From Acinetobacter brisouisimilis (GTDB taxonomy: Bacteria > Pseudomonadota > Gammaproteobacteria > Pseudomonadales > Moraxellaceae): a stretch of DNA of 64,000 nucleotides. Of this stretch, positions 18,607-29,038 are shown in pieces (position 1 is the first letter of the stretch; every line of letters begins with the position of its first letter). Where the stretch lies: positions 69,319 through 133,318 of the forward strand of contig NZ_KB851217.1 of assembly GCF_000368265.1 (NCBI RefSeq), in the 5' to 3' direction. Below the pieces are notes generated by a model that saw nothing but the letters and a program-made list of their open reading frames with translations, ran no database searches and had not been told where the DNA came from. The translations under genes were made by a program, and so were the position numbers.

Positions 18607-20208
18607 TTACATGCGGAACACGCCGAATTTAGTTGGATGGATGGGTGCATTCAAGGCTGCAGCCAGACTTAAACCGAGCACATGACGGGTTTGTATCGGG
18701 TCAATTACACCATCATCCCACAGGCGGGCAGAGGCATAATAAGGATGGCCTTGCTTCTCAAATTGATCACGGAACGGTTGTTTAAACTGATCTTCTTGTT
18801 CTGCTGACCAAGTTTCACCGCGCTGTTCAATTTGATCGCGTTTTAATGTTGAAAGTACGCTCGCGGCTTGTTCCCCGCCCATCACAGAAATACGTGAGTT
18901 TGGCCAAGTCCATAAGAAACGTGGTGAATACGCACGACCACACATTCCATAGTTACCTGCACCAAAAGAACCGCCAATAATTAGAGTGAGCTTAGGCACA
19001 TTCGCATTAGCGACCGCCATCACCAGTTTGGCACCATGCTTGGCAATACCTTCATTTTCGTACTGGCGTCCCACCATAAAACCAGTGATATTCTGAATGA
19101 ATAACAGCGGAATATTCCGCTGGGTACATAGCTCAATAAAATGTGCGCCTTTTTGTGCCGATTCTGCAAATAAAATTCCGTTGTTAGCAATAATCCCAAC
19201 TGGCATACCGTACAGTGAGGCAAAGCCAGTCACTAGGGTCGAGCCGAAACGAGCTTTAAACTCATCAAAACGTGAACCATCAACAATTCGTGCAATGACT
19301 TCACGAACATCAAACGGTTTACGTGCATCACTAGGTATCACACCATAGAGCTCTTTGGCATCAAATAAAGGTGCTTCAATATTTTCGTCTATTTTTTGAG
19401 GTTTTTTATTGAGATTGGCTACTACATTACGGGCAAGTGCAATGGCATGCCGATCATTTTCTGCCAAATAGTCTGCTACACCAGACAATCGCGTATGCAC
19501 ATCCCCACCCCCTAAATCTTCGCTGCTGACGACTTCACCTGTTGCCGCTTTTACCAAAGGCGGGCCGCCGAGGAAAATCGTACCTTGATTACGTACAATA
19601 ATGGTTTCATCTGACATGGCCGGAACATAAGCGCCACCAGCAGTACAGCTCCCCATCACGACAGCGATCTGAGCGATGCCTTGGCTCGACATACGGGCTT
19701 GATTGTAGAAAATACGACCAAAGTGATCGCGATCCGGAAACACTTCATCCTGAAGTGGAAGGTAAGCACCACCCGAATCGACTAGATAAATACAGGGTAG
19801 ATGGTTCTGTTCGGCAATTTCTTGTGCACGTAAATGTTTTTTTACTGTGAGCGGATAGTAGGTTCCGCCTTTGACCGTAGCGTCGTTGGCTACGATCATA
19901 CAAGTCACACCATGTATGAGTCCGACACCTGCGATTACACCTGCTGCGGGAATATCATCCTGATAGACTTTATAGGCAGCTAATTGACCAATTTCGAGAA
20001 AAGCTGTTCCTGGATCGATCAAGTGATCAATTCGCTCTCGTGGTAATAATTTGCCGCGTGCCAGATGTTTTTCACGGGCGATTTCGCCTCCACCCAGAGC
20101 AATGTGCTGTGTCACATTTTTAAGATCATCTACCAGTGTTTGCATGGCTTGCTGGTTAATTTTAAAGTCTTCACTTCGAATATTTATTTTGCTTTTTAAT
20201 TGATTCAT
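18607..20208 (-). CDS. liuB: 3-methylcrotonyl-CoA carboxylase, carboxyltransferase beta subunit
   Basis: 533 residues, full length. Two-part carboxyltransferase fold: N-half [21 protein letters not shown] and [21 protein letters not shown]-half [20 protein letters not shown] and [18 protein letters not shown] with [15 protein letters not shown]. It accepts the carboxyl group from biotin on LiuD to form 3-methylglutaconyl-CoA. Ten bases separate it from liuC and 42 from liuA. Confidence 0.94.
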   Translation of the reverse strand: MNQLKSKINIRSEDFKINQQAMQTLVDDLKNVTQHIALGGGEIAREKHLARGKLLPRERIDHLIDPGTAFLEIGQLAAYKVYQDDIPAAGVIAGVGLIHGVTCMIVANDATVKGGTYYPLTVKKHLRAQEIAEQNHLPCIYLVDSGGAYLPLQDEVFPDRDHFGRIFYNQARMSSQGIAQIAVVMGSCTAGGAYVPAMSDETIIVRNQGTIFLGGPPLVKAATGEVVSSEDLGGGDVHTRLSGVADYLAENDRHAIALARNVVANLNKKPQKIDENIEAPLFDAKELYGVIPSDARKPFDVREVIARIVDGSRFDEFKARFGSTLVTGFASLYGMPVGIIANNGILFAESAQKGAHFIELCTQRNIPLLFIQNITGFMVGRQYENEGIAKHGAKLVMAVANANVPKLTLIIGGSFGAGNYGMCGRAYSPRFLWTWPNSRISVMGGEQAASVLSTLKRDQIEQRGETWSAEQEDQFKQPFRDQFEKQGHPYYASARLWDDGVIDPIQTRHVLGLSLAAALNAPIHPTKFGVFRM

Positions 20209-20250
20209 AGAGAAACTTCCTTGCTATTTTATTTTTCGGGTTGATTCGAG

Positions 20251-21435
20251 TTATGCCGTTTCATTAAAAATTTCACGGCCAATCAACATACGACGAATTT
20301 CAGAAGTTCCCGCACCAATTTCATAGAGTTTGGCATCACGCCATAGACGTCCAGTATTGTATTCATTGATATAACCATTACCGCCCAAGGTCTGGATTGC
20401 TTCACCAGCCATCCATGTAGCTTTTTCTGCTGCATATAAAATAGCACTGGCGGCATCTTTACGTAGACCACGGTCATGATCCAACTGATCACAGGCTGCA
20501 CCCACTGCATAAACTAATGCTTTACACGCTAGCCAAGTTGAGTACATGTCGGCAATCTTGCCTTGCATCAACTGGAATTCACCAAGGGCTTGTCCAAACT
20601 GTTTGCGGTCGTGAATGTAAGGAATGACTTCATCCATACATGCATCCATAATGCCGAGTGGACCAGCACTTAATACGGCACGTTCATAATCCAGACCGCT
20701 CATCAGGACTTTGACGCCATTGCCGATGCCACCAAGAACATTTTCCATTGGGACTTCAACATTATCGAAGAACAGCGGATAGGTGTTCGAGCCACGCATC
20801 CCGAGTTTGTCGAGATGTGAACCATGACTAAAGCCCAGCATATCTTTTTCAATCAGGAAAGCTGTAATACCTTTCGAACCCGCATTGATGTCGGTTTTGG
20901 CATATACCACCAAGACGTCTGCATCACCGCCATTGGTGATCCACATTTTTGAACCGTTCAGGATAAATTTATCGCCTTTTTGTTCTGCACGTAGTTTCAT
21001 GCTGACGACATCCGAACCCGCATTCGGTTCAGACATGGCTAAAGCGCCAACATATTCACCAGAAACCAGTTTTGGTAGGAAACGCTGTTTTTGTTCTTCA
21101 TTACCATTTCGATTAATTTGATTCACACATAGGTTAGAATGTGCACCGTAAGATAAGCCAATTGCTGCTGATGCACGAGAAATCTCTTGCATTACAATAA
21201 TATGGGCCAAATATCCCAGATTGGTGCCGCCATATTCTTCACCTACGGTCATGCCGAGTAGGCCCATATCGCCAAACTTTTTCCAGAGATGGGCAGGGAA
21301 GTGGTTGTCATGGTCAACTTGGCGGGCGATGGGTGCAATTTCCTTTGCGCAGAAAGCGGAAACTGAATCACGAAGTGCGATTAACGTTTCATCGAGACCA
21401 AAATTTAAGCTTTTAAGATTCATTTCTTCATTCAT
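20251..21435 (-). CDS. liuA: Isovaleryl-CoA dehydrogenase
   Basis: 394 residues, acyl-CoA dehydrogenase family (FAD). Oxidises isovaleryl-CoA to 3-methylcrotonyl-CoA, passing electrons to electron-transfer flavoprotein. Motifs: [58 protein letters not shown] (the region bearing the catalytic Glu in this subfamily) and the C-terminal IQTLGGNGY and [18 protein letters not shown]. Either of two in-frame ATGs (21435, 21423) could be used. First gene of the operon liuABCDE-scoAB, divergent from a TetR gene with a shared 134-bp promoter region. Confidence 0.94.
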   Translation of the reverse strand: MNEEMNLKSLNFGLDETLIALRDSVSAFCAKEIAPIARQVDHDNHFPAHLWKKFGDMGLLGMTVGEEYGGTNLGYLAHIIVMQEISRASAAIGLSYGAHSNLCVNQINRNGNEEQKQRFLPKLVSGEYVGALAMSEPNAGSDVVSMKLRAEQKGDKFILNGSKMWITNGGDADVLVVYAKTDINAGSKGITAFLIEKDMLGFSHGSHLDKLGMRGSNTYPLFFDNVEVPMENVLGGIGNGVKVLMSGLDYERAVLSAGPLGIMDACMDEVIPYIHDRKQFGQALGEFQLMQGKIADMYSTWLACKALVYAVGAACDQLDHDRGLRKDAASAILYAAEKATWMAGEAIQTLGGNGYINEYNTGRLWRDAKLYEIGAGTSEIRRMLIGREIFNETA

Positions 21436-21511
21436 CCTGGAGGTTATATTTGTTGTTCCATAAGCATTTTTGCTGTGCTTGATTTTTACAATACAATCTT
21501 TTTTTTAAAAA

Positions 21512-21527
21512 GTGAATCAATATTCAC
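21512..21527. promoter_or_regulatory. Palindromic operator between liuA and the TetR gene
   Basis: GTGAAT-CAAT-ATTCAC, a perfect 6-bp inverted repeat with a 4-bp spacer, midway between the two divergent genes. It is the expected size and place for a TetR dimer site controlling both directions. If translation of the regulator starts at 21570 the site falls in its untranslated leader. Binding by this TetR is inferred. Confidence 0.6.
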
Positions 21528-21569
21528 AAAATGATTTACAATTCATTTTATCTGGTTGAGAATAAGCCT

Positions 21570-22199
21570 ATGAGTGGTTATAAGAGATCTTCATTGATGC
21601 AAGACCGAATGGAACAAAATCGTAAAGCGATTTTGCAATCCGCTCGCGAATTGATTGCACAGGGGGGATTGAAAGATGCACAGATCCACGCGATTGCCGA
21701 ACGTGCCGGTGTTTCCAGTGGGTTGGTCTACCGTTACTTTGAAAATAAAGGGCAGATCCTCGTTGAAGTGTTATCGGAAGCGATTAAGCAAGAGGTACAG
21801 ATTTTAGATGTCATTGCAGCGGGTCCGCTTACACCGAAAGATAAACTGCACAAGGCAGTAACGGCATTTGTAAAACGAGCATTGAATAGCCCTCAACTGG
21901 CGTATTCGCTCATGTTCGAACCGGCTGATCCTGCGATTGAACATGAGCGGTTTCGCAGTAAACAATTTATTAAGCAGAGCATGAAAGAGATTCTTGCCGA
22001 AGGGAAAGTGACCGGTGAGTTTGGATTTGAAGATTTGAATACAGCAGCTTTATGTGTCGTGGGAACCATGACTTTTGTGGTAATTGAACCTTTAAATCCA
22101 TCTCGGAATGTAATGTTTGATCAGTCTTACCGTGATTATTTTGTCAAACAGATCGCCGATTTTTGTGTCAATGCAGTCAGCGTAAAGGAGGAAATTTAA
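21570..22199 (+). CDS. TetR-family regulator of the leucine-degradation operon
   Basis: 209 residues from the ATG at 21570 (MSGYKRSSLMQDRM); an upstream ATG at 21531 abuts the palindromic operator and adds a weakly conserved tail, so the inner start is preferred. HTH: LKDAQIHAIAERAGVSSGLVYRYFENKGQ. C-terminal ligand domain is helical and includes a Phe/Pro-rich MFEPADPAIEHERFR stretch. Liu operons are controlled by MerR-type LiuR in many gammaproteobacteria and TetR-type LiuQ in others; by position this is a LiuQ-like repressor. The inducer (probably a pathway acyl-CoA) is inferred. Confidence 0.85.
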   Translation: MSGYKRSSLMQDRMEQNRKAILQSARELIAQGGLKDAQIHAIAERAGVSSGLVYRYFENKGQILVEVLSEAIKQEVQILDVIAAGPLTPKDKLHKAVTAFVKRALNSPQLAYSLMFEPADPAIEHERFRSKQFIKQSMKEILAEGKVTGEFGFEDLNTAALCVVGTMTFVVIEPLNPSRNVMFDQSYRDYFVKQIADFCVNAVSVKEEI

Positions 22200-22307
22200 T
22201 TTAATCATCACAAAAAGAAATAGATGACAGTTTGGAAATAGTCACAACAACAAAATTAAAGTGTGCAGTAAAAATCAGAATTACAAAGAATCAAGGAGAT
22301 GGATTCA

Positions 22308-23996
22308 ATGACACAGTCAAAGTTAAGTTACGCCTATGGTGCGAGTAGTCAGCCATTATTGGGCATGACAATTGGTGAGAAGTTTGATCAAGCTTGCCAG
22401 CAATATGCCCATAATGATGCAGTGATTAGTGTGTATCAGAATAAGCGTTTAACTTATCAGGAATTACAAGCACAGGTGAACGCCTTTGCTTGTAGTTTGC
22501 TCAAATTAGGACTCATGAAAGGGGACCGTTTGGCGATTTGGTCGCCAAATTGTGTGGAATGGACGATTACACAGTTTGCAGCTTTTAAAGCGGGCATTAT
22601 CTTAGTCAATCTCAATCCAGCTTATAAAAGTAATGAGTTGGAATATGTATTGAATAAGGTCTCTTGCAAAGGACTGGTTATTGGTTCGCAATTTAAAACC
22701 ACGAATTATCAGGCTATTCTTACCCATATTGCTCCTGAATTACCGCACGCTGTCAATAAAGTCCTATTCTCAGAGTGTCTACCTTATCTCAAACATGTCA
22801 TTAAAATTGATCAGCAAGAACATCCGGGTATCCACCGTTTTGACGACCTACTGGTTACCCCAAGTCAGAAGCAGCTCGATGAGCTGGTCAGCATTTCCAA
22901 TGAACTGCAATTTGATGAAACGATCAACATCCAGTTTACTTCCGGCACGACAGGCAACCCCAAAGGCACCATGCTGACCCACAATAACATTTTAAATAAT
23001 GGTTATTTTGTCGGTGAAGCGATTCATCTTACTCCGCAAGATCGTGTGTGCATTTCTGTGCCATTATTCCATTGTTTTGGCATGGTGATGGGTAACTTGG
23101 CCTGCCTAACACATGGTTCGACTATGGTGTATCCGGCGGCTGTATTTAACCCGATTGACACCCTCAAAACGATTCAGAAGGAAAAGTGCACGGCAGCCTA
23201 TGGTGTGCCAACCATGTTTATTGCCATGCTAGAACAGGACAGCTTTGAAGATTTCGATCTGTCCAGCTTGCGTACCGGTATTATGGCAGGAAGCCCATGC
23301 CCGCGTGAAATCATGCAGCGCGTGATAGAACGCATGCATATGTCGGAAATCACCATCTGCTACGGCATGACAGAAACAGCGCCGGTCAGTGCCCAGACGC
23401 ATATTGATGATTCAATTGAATGTCGAGTCGGTACGGTAGGGCGTGTGCATCCACATCTGGAAATCAAGATTGTGGATGAGCAGGGCAAAGTGGTTCCGCG
23501 CGGTTCACTCGGTGAGCTTTGTGTACGAGGTTATTCCGTGATGCTCGGTTACTGGGAAGATGAAGATAAAACCAAAGAAGTCGTTGATGTTGCCAAATGG
23601 ATGCATACGGGTGATATTGCCGAAATGGATGATCAGGGTTTTGTCAAAATCAAAGGCCGTATCAAGGATATTGTGATTCGTGGCGGTGAAAACCTGTTCC
23701 CGAAAGAAATTGAAGATTTCCTCTATACTCATCCGGATGTCTCTGACGTACAGGTGATTGGTGTACCAGATGCCAAATATGGTGAAGAACTATGCGCCTG
23801 CATTATTTTACATGGTCATCACACCACAACGGAAGAATGCATTCGTCGTTATTGTGCAGAACATATCTCGCATAACAAGGTGCCGCGTTATGTACGGTTT
23901 TTCACCGAGTTTCCAATGACCACTTCTGGTAAGACACAAAAATTTAAATTACGTGAATTGATGCGTAAGGAATTAAATCTGGAAGAAGTGGCTTAA
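22308..23996 (+). CDS. AMP-forming acyl-CoA synthetase
   Basis: 562 residues. Start set at 22308 because AAGGAG lies 8 nt upstream; the ATG at 22299 is contiguous with that ribosome site. ANL-superfamily motifs: FTSGTTGNPKGTMLTHNN (ATP loop), YGMTETAPVS, W(M)HTGDIAEMD and the hinge RIKDIVIRGGENLFPKEIE, with the catalytic Lys in SGKTQKFKLRE. It ligates CoA to a carboxylic acid. The substrate is not readable from sequence; position beside liu genes suggests a branched or short/medium-chain acid such as isovalerate, 3-methylcrotonate or a related substrate. About 110 bp downstream of the TetR gene, possibly cotranscribed with it. Confidence 0.88.
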   Translation: MTQSKLSYAYGASSQPLLGMTIGEKFDQACQQYAHNDAVISVYQNKRLTYQELQAQVNAFACSLLKLGLMKGDRLAIWSPNCVEWTITQFAAFKAGIILVNLNPAYKSNELEYVLNKVSCKGLVIGSQFKTTNYQAILTHIAPELPHAVNKVLFSECLPYLKHVIKIDQQEHPGIHRFDDLLVTPSQKQLDELVSISNELQFDETINIQFTSGTTGNPKGTMLTHNNILNNGYFVGEAIHLTPQDRVCISVPLFHCFGMVMGNLACLTHGSTMVYPAAVFNPIDTLKTIQKEKCTAAYGVPTMFIAMLEQDSFEDFDLSSLRTGIMAGSPCPREIMQRVIERMHMSEITICYGMTETAPVSAQTHIDDSIECRVGTVGRVHPHLEIKIVDEQGKVVPRGSLGELCVRGYSVMLGYWEDEDKTKEVVDVAKWMHTGDIAEMDDQGFVKIKGRIKDIVIRGGENLFPKEIEDFLYTHPDVSDVQVIGVPDAKYGEELCACIILHGHHTTTEECIRRYCAEHISHNKVPRYVRFFTEFPMTTSGKTQKFKLRELMRKELNLEEVA

Positions 23997-24028
23997 TTCA
24001 TCCTTTAGCTCTTTTGAGTCAATCTAAT

Positions 24029-24065
24029 CCCTTTATTTCTGTAGTACATGCTACGGAATAAAGGG
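24029..24065 (+). promoter_or_regulatory. Long imperfect hairpin between the acyl-CoA synthetase gene and bioB
   Basis: Arms CCCTTTATTTCTGTAG and CTACGGAATAAAGGG enclose TACATG. The stem has about 14-15 pairs with one bulge. No T-run follows on either strand, so it is not a classical terminator. It lies 33 bp after one stop and 48 bp before the bioB start. It could be a weak terminator, RNA-processing site or leader structure of bioB. Confidence 0.5.
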
Positions 24066-24112
24066 GGAATTGCCAATTTTAATAATAAGTTATCAATATT
24101 CAGGGAAAAAGT

Positions 24113-25099
24113 ATGCAACCAAGGAATGACTGGACACGTGAAGAAATCCAGCACTTATATGAACAACCCTTTCTGGATCTGCTTTTTCAGGCGCAACAAG
24201 TGCATCGTGCATATTTTCAGCCTAACCAGATACAGGTGAGCACTTTACTGTCGATCAAAACTGGGAAATGCCCGGAAGACTGCAAGTACTGTTCACAATC
24301 TGCCCATTATGATTCTCAACTGGAAGCTGAGAAGCGTATTGCGGTAGAAAAAGTCGTTCAGGAAGCGCAGATCGCCAAAGCTTCTGGTTCTTCACGTTTC
24401 TGTATGGGGGCAGCCTGGCGAAATCCACATGAACGTGACATGCCATATGTACTTGAAATGGTAAAAGAGGTCAAAGCCCTAGGACTGGAAACCTGTATGA
24501 CTCTGGGCATGTTGAATGCGTCGCAGGCAGAACGCCTCAAAGATGCTGGACTGGATTACTACAACCATAATCTAGATACCTCTCGTGAATATTATTCTCA
24601 TATCATTAGCACCCGCAGTTTTGATGACCGTTTAAATACTCTTGATCATGTACGTCAGGCAGGTCTGAAAGTTTGTAGTGGCGGCATTGTTGGGCTAGGG
24701 GAAAACCAGCAGGATCGTATCGGTTTGTTGCATGAACTCTCGACTTTGCCCATTCATCCCGAATCTGTCCCGATCAACATGCTGGTTCCAATAGCAGGTA
24801 CTCCCTTGGCAGAGCTAGAGCGACTCGATGTGACAGAATGGATACGCACCATTGCCGTGGCACGTATTCTCATGCCAAACAGTTACATCCGTCTCTCTGC
24901 AGGACGTGAATCATTAAGCGATTCGGATCAGGCTTTGGCTTTTATGGCAGGTGCCAATTCGCTGTTTTCTGGGGAAAAACTGCTGACTACACCAAATGCA
25001 GGTGCAGGACAAGATCAGCAGTTATTTAAAAAATTAGGATTGCAGGTGGAAAAAACTCGACCAACCATTGCTCAGCTCGGTATTGATGCAATGGCTTAG
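24113..25099 (+). CDS. bioB: Biotin synthase
   Basis: 328 residues. Radical-SAM enzyme inserting sulfur into dethiobiotin. The [4Fe-4S] motif [10 protein letters not shown] is present, with [19 protein letters not shown] and [13 protein letters not shown], which hold ligands of the second cluster and substrate. Alone rather than beside bioF/C/D. Its place next to the liu genes makes sense because LiuD carries biotin. The ATG at 24113 has a modest ribosome site (CAGGGAAAAAGT). Confidence 0.96.
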   Translation: MQPRNDWTREEIQHLYEQPFLDLLFQAQQVHRAYFQPNQIQVSTLLSIKTGKCPEDCKYCSQSAHYDSQLEAEKRIAVEKVVQEAQIAKASGSSRFCMGAAWRNPHERDMPYVLEMVKEVKALGLETCMTLGMLNASQAERLKDAGLDYYNHNLDTSREYYSHIISTRSFDDRLNTLDHVRQAGLKVCSGGIVGLGENQQDRIGLLHELSTLPIHPESVPINMLVPIAGTPLAELERLDVTEWIRTIAVARILMPNSYIRLSAGRESLSDSDQALAFMAGANSLFSGEKLLTTPNAGAGQDQQLFKKLGLQVEKTRPTIAQLGIDAMA

Positions 25100-25334
25100 G
25101 TTCCACATGCTAATTTTCATAAAATTTATCTTATAACTGATTGTATTGAATAGATATTCTGCAATGAATTAATTTTTAGATATTCGCATCAACTTAAAAA
25201 TAAATTAGATAAATCATAGGGTTGTTTGTTTTTAAAGAAAACCAATCATCACTGATTTAGCACATATTTATGCATGGAATATCAATAAATCAAAACAATA
25301 AGCAACGGAGCTTATTCTTAAAATGGAGTTTTAT

Positions 25335-26645
25335 ATGAAAGGATCGACTAATTTTCTGTTCAAAAGCGCATTGAGTTTTGCAACATTAATATTTGTTTCT
25401 CCAACTTATGCTGCGGTAACGGAAGAACAAATTGCCAAACTTGAGCAAGAAATTCAAGAATTGAAAGTTATGATGCAAAAACAAAAAGAAGCAGATCAAG
25501 AAGAATTAGCCAAAGTAAAAAAAGCGACTTCTGCATCTCCTTTAAATCTCACGCATCTGACGACCAAGGGCGGTGCTGAATTCGAACTTTATGGCAATAT
25601 TCGTGCGGATGCCACGTATCAGGTCAAAGGCCCTAGCGCAATGTTTAATAACATCAGCACAGTACCTTTAGAACATACCGCTGCAGAAACAAACAATGCC
25701 GATAAATTTCAAAGTTCGCTGAATGCCACCCGTTTGGGTTTTAATTTTAAAGCACCGACAAGCTTGGGGCACGATATAGGTGGCAAGATAGAAATGGACT
25801 TCTTGGGAGGCAGTACTCGAGATACATTTCGCATACGTCATGCCTATATCACTTATGATCACTGGTTAATCGGTCAGACATGGTCTAACTTTAATGCCGT
25901 AGAATATTTTCCTGAAACTGTAGATGCTGCATTGTCAGTAGGTGGTTCTTTAACACGTATAGCGCAGCTCAAATATTCCAATGCGATTAATCCACACATG
26001 AATTTTGCAGTCAGCTTGGAAGATCCTAAACCTGAAACAGTCACCACCACAGGAACACAAAATTTTCAAACTGACCCTAATGCAAAACTAAAACTTCCTT
26101 CATTGACAGGACGACTAAATTATAAATTTGATAATGGTTCTGTAGTTTCTGGGCGAGCTTTTGTCACTCAAAAAGCAACTACGTATGGAAATCATGATGA
26201 ATTTATTGCATGGGGTGTTGGTTTAGGTGGGAAAATTCAGTTAACACCAACGACATTACTTCGTGCTGACTACAATCATATTTTTGGTGATACTAAAAAC
26301 CTATTATGGACGAACTATGCTTATGTATTTGATAAAAATGGAGATATAAAACCAAATGAATTTGATGCTGTCACCGTTGGTTTGACCCAGCAGTTTACGC
26401 CAAAAATCAGATCAAGCATCGGTCTTGGTTACATGCGTGCAAATACCAATAATTCATTTGCAAGATTAGTCCACGATGACCATAGTCAGAATAAACAATT
26501 AATTGAAGGCTGGATTAATGCTTTTTATAACCCTGTTAAACCAGTCAATATTGGCATTGAATATATGTATGGGCAACGCCAGACGTTTGACAATAAAGAT
26601 GGTCTAGATAACCGAATCAATGCGACCATTATTTATGATTTTTAA
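25335..26645 (+). CDS. DcaP-like outer-membrane porin
   Basis: 436 residues from the ATG at 25335 (MKGSTNFLFK), which has GGAG 8 nt upstream; the ATG at 25323 has a poorer site. Signal peptide of about 25 residues ending PTYA-A. The mature N-terminus is a heptad-rich coiled coil (EEQIAKLEQEIQELKVMMQK), typical of DcaP trimers, followed by a beta-barrel (ELYGNIRADATY ... IEYMYGQRQTF ... ATIIYDF, with C-terminal Phe). DcaP porins of Acinetobacter pass small negatively charged molecules such as dicarboxylates. Substrate here is not known. Confidence 0.87.
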   Translation: MKGSTNFLFKSALSFATLIFVSPTYAAVTEEQIAKLEQEIQELKVMMQKQKEADQEELAKVKKATSASPLNLTHLTTKGGAEFELYGNIRADATYQVKGPSAMFNNISTVPLEHTAAETNNADKFQSSLNATRLGFNFKAPTSLGHDIGGKIEMDFLGGSTRDTFRIRHAYITYDHWLIGQTWSNFNAVEYFPETVDAALSVGGSLTRIAQLKYSNAINPHMNFAVSLEDPKPETVTTTGTQNFQTDPNAKLKLPSLTGRLNYKFDNGSVVSGRAFVTQKATTYGNHDEFIAWGVGLGGKIQLTPTTLLRADYNHIFGDTKNLLWTNYAYVFDKNGDIKPNEFDAVTVGLTQQFTPKIRSSIGLGYMRANTNNSFARLVHDDHSQNKQLIEGWINAFYNPVKPVNIGIEYMYGQRQTFDNKDGLDNRINATIIYDF

Positions 26646-26823
26646 TTGAATCAGCATTGCTATATTCAAAATTATTTAATTTGCTGGCTTGTTCGATTCC
26701 CAAAAAGAATGACCAAGCCACAAATTATCGTATAACAGTCAAAATGCAAGGTCACAGGTAAATTTTTGATCTGCACGACCTTGTAGAACTATATGAAAAT
26801 CGATCAATAAAATAAGGATATTT

Positions 26824-27630
26824 ATGCCAGCCTATTACCAGTTACTTGGCCGTGAACAAGATGAACAAGGCATAACGACTGCACATTATCGTTCTACCCT
26901 TCATAGTCAGGGCGCATGGAATGCCCATGAACAGCACATGGCACCGGCCACGGGGATTATGTGTACTGAACTTGAACAGTTTATGCCCAGAACCGATATG
27001 CGCATTGGTCGAATTAGTCTGGATATTTGGGGGTTGATTGCTTTTGGCGAGTTTTCTATACAAACCCGGCTGCTGCGCCCGGGAAAAACTATTGAACTGA
27101 TTGAATCAACCATGCAGGCCCAAGGTAAAACCTGTATTGTGGCGCGCGTCTGGCGCATGATGACGCAGGATTCCAGTGAGATTTCCGGATTGGAAGATGA
27201 CAAGGTCGCGCATCCAGAAAAATTACCGGTATGGACTGGCATGCAGTCCTGGCCGGGTGGCTTTATTCAAACTCTGGAAGCACGTGCCGACGAACGACGC
27301 CGGTCAGGTAAGGGCATTGTCTGGTTGCATAATGATACGCATATGGTTGAAGGGTGCAATACAACCGATTTTGTCCGTCTTATGGGGATGGTTGATACTG
27401 CCAATGGTGTCGTACCTCGGGATCAGACATCTGAAGCAAAGTGGGCATTTCCTAATTTGGACTTGCAAATTCATTTGTACCACTGGCCACAAGGTCAATG
27501 GCTAGGCTTGGAAGTCGTACAGCAATACGGTCATGATGGCATTGGCCTGACCAGTAGTATCTTGCATGATGTACATGGCCCTTTTGGTCGCAGCGAGCAG
27601 ATTTTAACTTTGCGAAAAATGAATGCTTAG
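26824..27630 (+). CDS. Double-hotdog acyl-CoA thioesterase-like protein
   Basis: 268 residues. The N-half resembles a hotdog domain (AHYRSTLHSQGAWN, SIQTRLLRPGKTIELIESTMQAQGK, VARVWRMM) and the C-half a second (GIVWLHNDTHMVEG, VVQQYGHDGIGLTSSILHDVHGPFGRSEQIL). This matches the TesB-like thioesterase group that ends with a conserved GPFGR(S)EQ-type strand. Likely hydrolyses an acyl-CoA, but substrate and catalytic residues are not certain. GATA-AGGAT just before the ATG is a good ribosome site. Single gene with its own terminator. Confidence 0.72.
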   Translation: MPAYYQLLGREQDEQGITTAHYRSTLHSQGAWNAHEQHMAPATGIMCTELEQFMPRTDMRIGRISLDIWGLIAFGEFSIQTRLLRPGKTIELIESTMQAQGKTCIVARVWRMMTQDSSEISGLEDDKVAHPEKLPVWTGMQSWPGGFIQTLEARADERRRSGKGIVWLHNDTHMVEGCNTTDFVRLMGMVDTANGVVPRDQTSEAKWAFPNLDLQIHLYHWPQGQWLGLEVVQQYGHDGIGLTSSILHDVHGPFGRSEQILTLRKMNA

Positions 27631-27644
27631 GCATTCATTTTTTT
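27619..27644 (+). terminator. Rho-independent terminator of the thioesterase gene
   Basis: ATGAATGC / GCATTCAT stem around the loop TTAG (which holds the stop codon), followed by six T. Confidence 0.88.
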
Positions 27645-27826
27645 GGGTATGATTCGATACAATCAAACAGTGCCGTATTTTTTAAGTCTAAGTAAAAATA
27701 ATAAATTAATTCGCCCCACTTAGGTGTAGATTAATAAATAAACAATCTTTGGGCTGTTAACCTGTCGTTTTTATTGTAGATTAACCTGTGTGTCGGCATT
27801 CGGTGATGGACTATTGATGCCGCAGG

Positions 27827-29038
27827 ATGAATTTGACGATGACAATACCTCAAAAAAGCACTAGGCAACAAATACCATCAGGCGTGTGGGTACTCGGTTT
27901 TGTCAGCATGCTGATGGATATTTCATCTGAAATGATTCATAGCCTCCTGCCCGTATTCATGCTCACGGTACTAGGAGCCAGTGCACTCGCGATTGGCCTG
28001 ATCGAAGGCTTGGCCGAGGCTACCGCACTTATCATTAAAATATTTTCGGGCGTCATCAGTGACTATATCGGCAAGCGTAAAGGCTTGGCTGTGATTGGTT
28101 ACACGCTAGGCGCACTCACTAAACCGCTGTTTGCTGTAGCATCCACGATTGGGCTTGTGTTGACCGCTCGGCTATTAGATCGTGCTGGAAAGGGCATTCG
28201 CGGTGCTCCGCGCGATGCCTTAATCGCCGACATTGTACCAGCACAAATACGTGGCGCGGCGTTCGGTTTGCGTCAGGCTCTTGATACTGTAGGTGCATTT
28301 CTGGGGCCTTTACTAGCAGCCGCCTTGATGTTGCTGTGGGCCAATGATTTCCGTGCGGTGTTTTGGGTCGCGGTAATTCCAGGGCTGATGGCGGTCGCAT
28401 TGCTGTTATTTGGTATACGAGAGCCAGAACACCAAGAGGCGCCTAAACGCACCAATCCCATTCAGCGGGAAAACCTAAAACGCCTAAGTGGTTCATATTG
28501 GTGGGTGGTGAGTATTGGGGCAGTGTTCACGCTGGCTCGCTTTAGCGAGGCCTTTTTGGTTTTGCGTGCGCAGCAAAGCGGTGTACCAGTTGCCTTCATA
28601 CCACTGGTCATGGTCGCGATGAATCTGGTCTATGCTTTGTCTGCTTATCCGTTTGGAAAATTGTCTGATCGTATGAACCATAAGGTACTGCTGGCACTTG
28701 GATTGATTGTATTAATCTCAGCCGATCTGGTATTGGCAATCAATACTCACTGGAGTGTTATGCTGACTGGTGTCGCCCTCTGGGGTGTCCACATGGGGAT
28801 GACTCAGGGTTTGCTGGCGACAATGGTTGCGGATACTGCACCCGCCGACTTGCGCGGCACAGCATATGGGTTTTTCAATCTTGTCAGTGGGTTGGCTATG
28901 CTACTCGCGAGTGTACTGGCTGGGCTGTTATGGGATCGACTCGGAGCAGCGTTTACATTCTACGCAGGCGCAACTTTTTGTATCGTCGCACTCATAGGAT
29001 TGGCCTGGCAGCCAATCCTGAAAATACTGAAATCATAG
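27827..29038 (+). CDS. MFS transporter
   Basis: 403 residues with 12 predicted membrane helices. The A-motif between helices 2 and 3 reads SGVISDYIGKRKGL, and a strongly conserved block RLLDRAGKGIRGAPRDALIAD follows. This block marks a group of uncharacterised MFS proteins in proteobacteria sometimes annotated as drug or sugar exporters; the substrate is unknown. An alternative start at 27839 is possible. Its base composition is clearly more GC-rich than its neighbours, suggesting acquisition. Ends 285 bp before a convergent gene. Confidence 0.85.
   Translation: MNLTMTIPQKSTRQQIPSGVWVLGFVSMLMDISSEMIHSLLPVFMLTVLGASALAIGLIEGLAEATALIIKIFSGVISDYIGKRKGLAVIGYTLGALTKPLFAVASTIGLVLTARLLDRAGKGIRGAPRDALIADIVPAQIRGAAFGLRQALDTVGAFLGPLLAAALMLLWANDFRAVFWVAVIPGLMAVALLLFGIREPEHQEAPKRTNPIQRENLKRLSGSYWWVVSIGAVFTLARFSEAFLVLRAQQSGVPVAFIPLVMVAMNLVYALSAYPFGKLSDRMNHKVLLALGLIVLISADLVLAINTHWSVMLTGVALWGVHMGMTQGLLATMVADTAPADLRGTAYGFFNLVSGLAMLLASVLAGLLWDRLGAAFTFYAGATFCIVALIGLAWQPILKILKS

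Noticed and set aside
21531..21569. Upstream ATG as start of the TetR gene
   Set aside because: It abuts the operator palindrome and adds a weakly protein-like tail; the ATG at 21570 is favoured.
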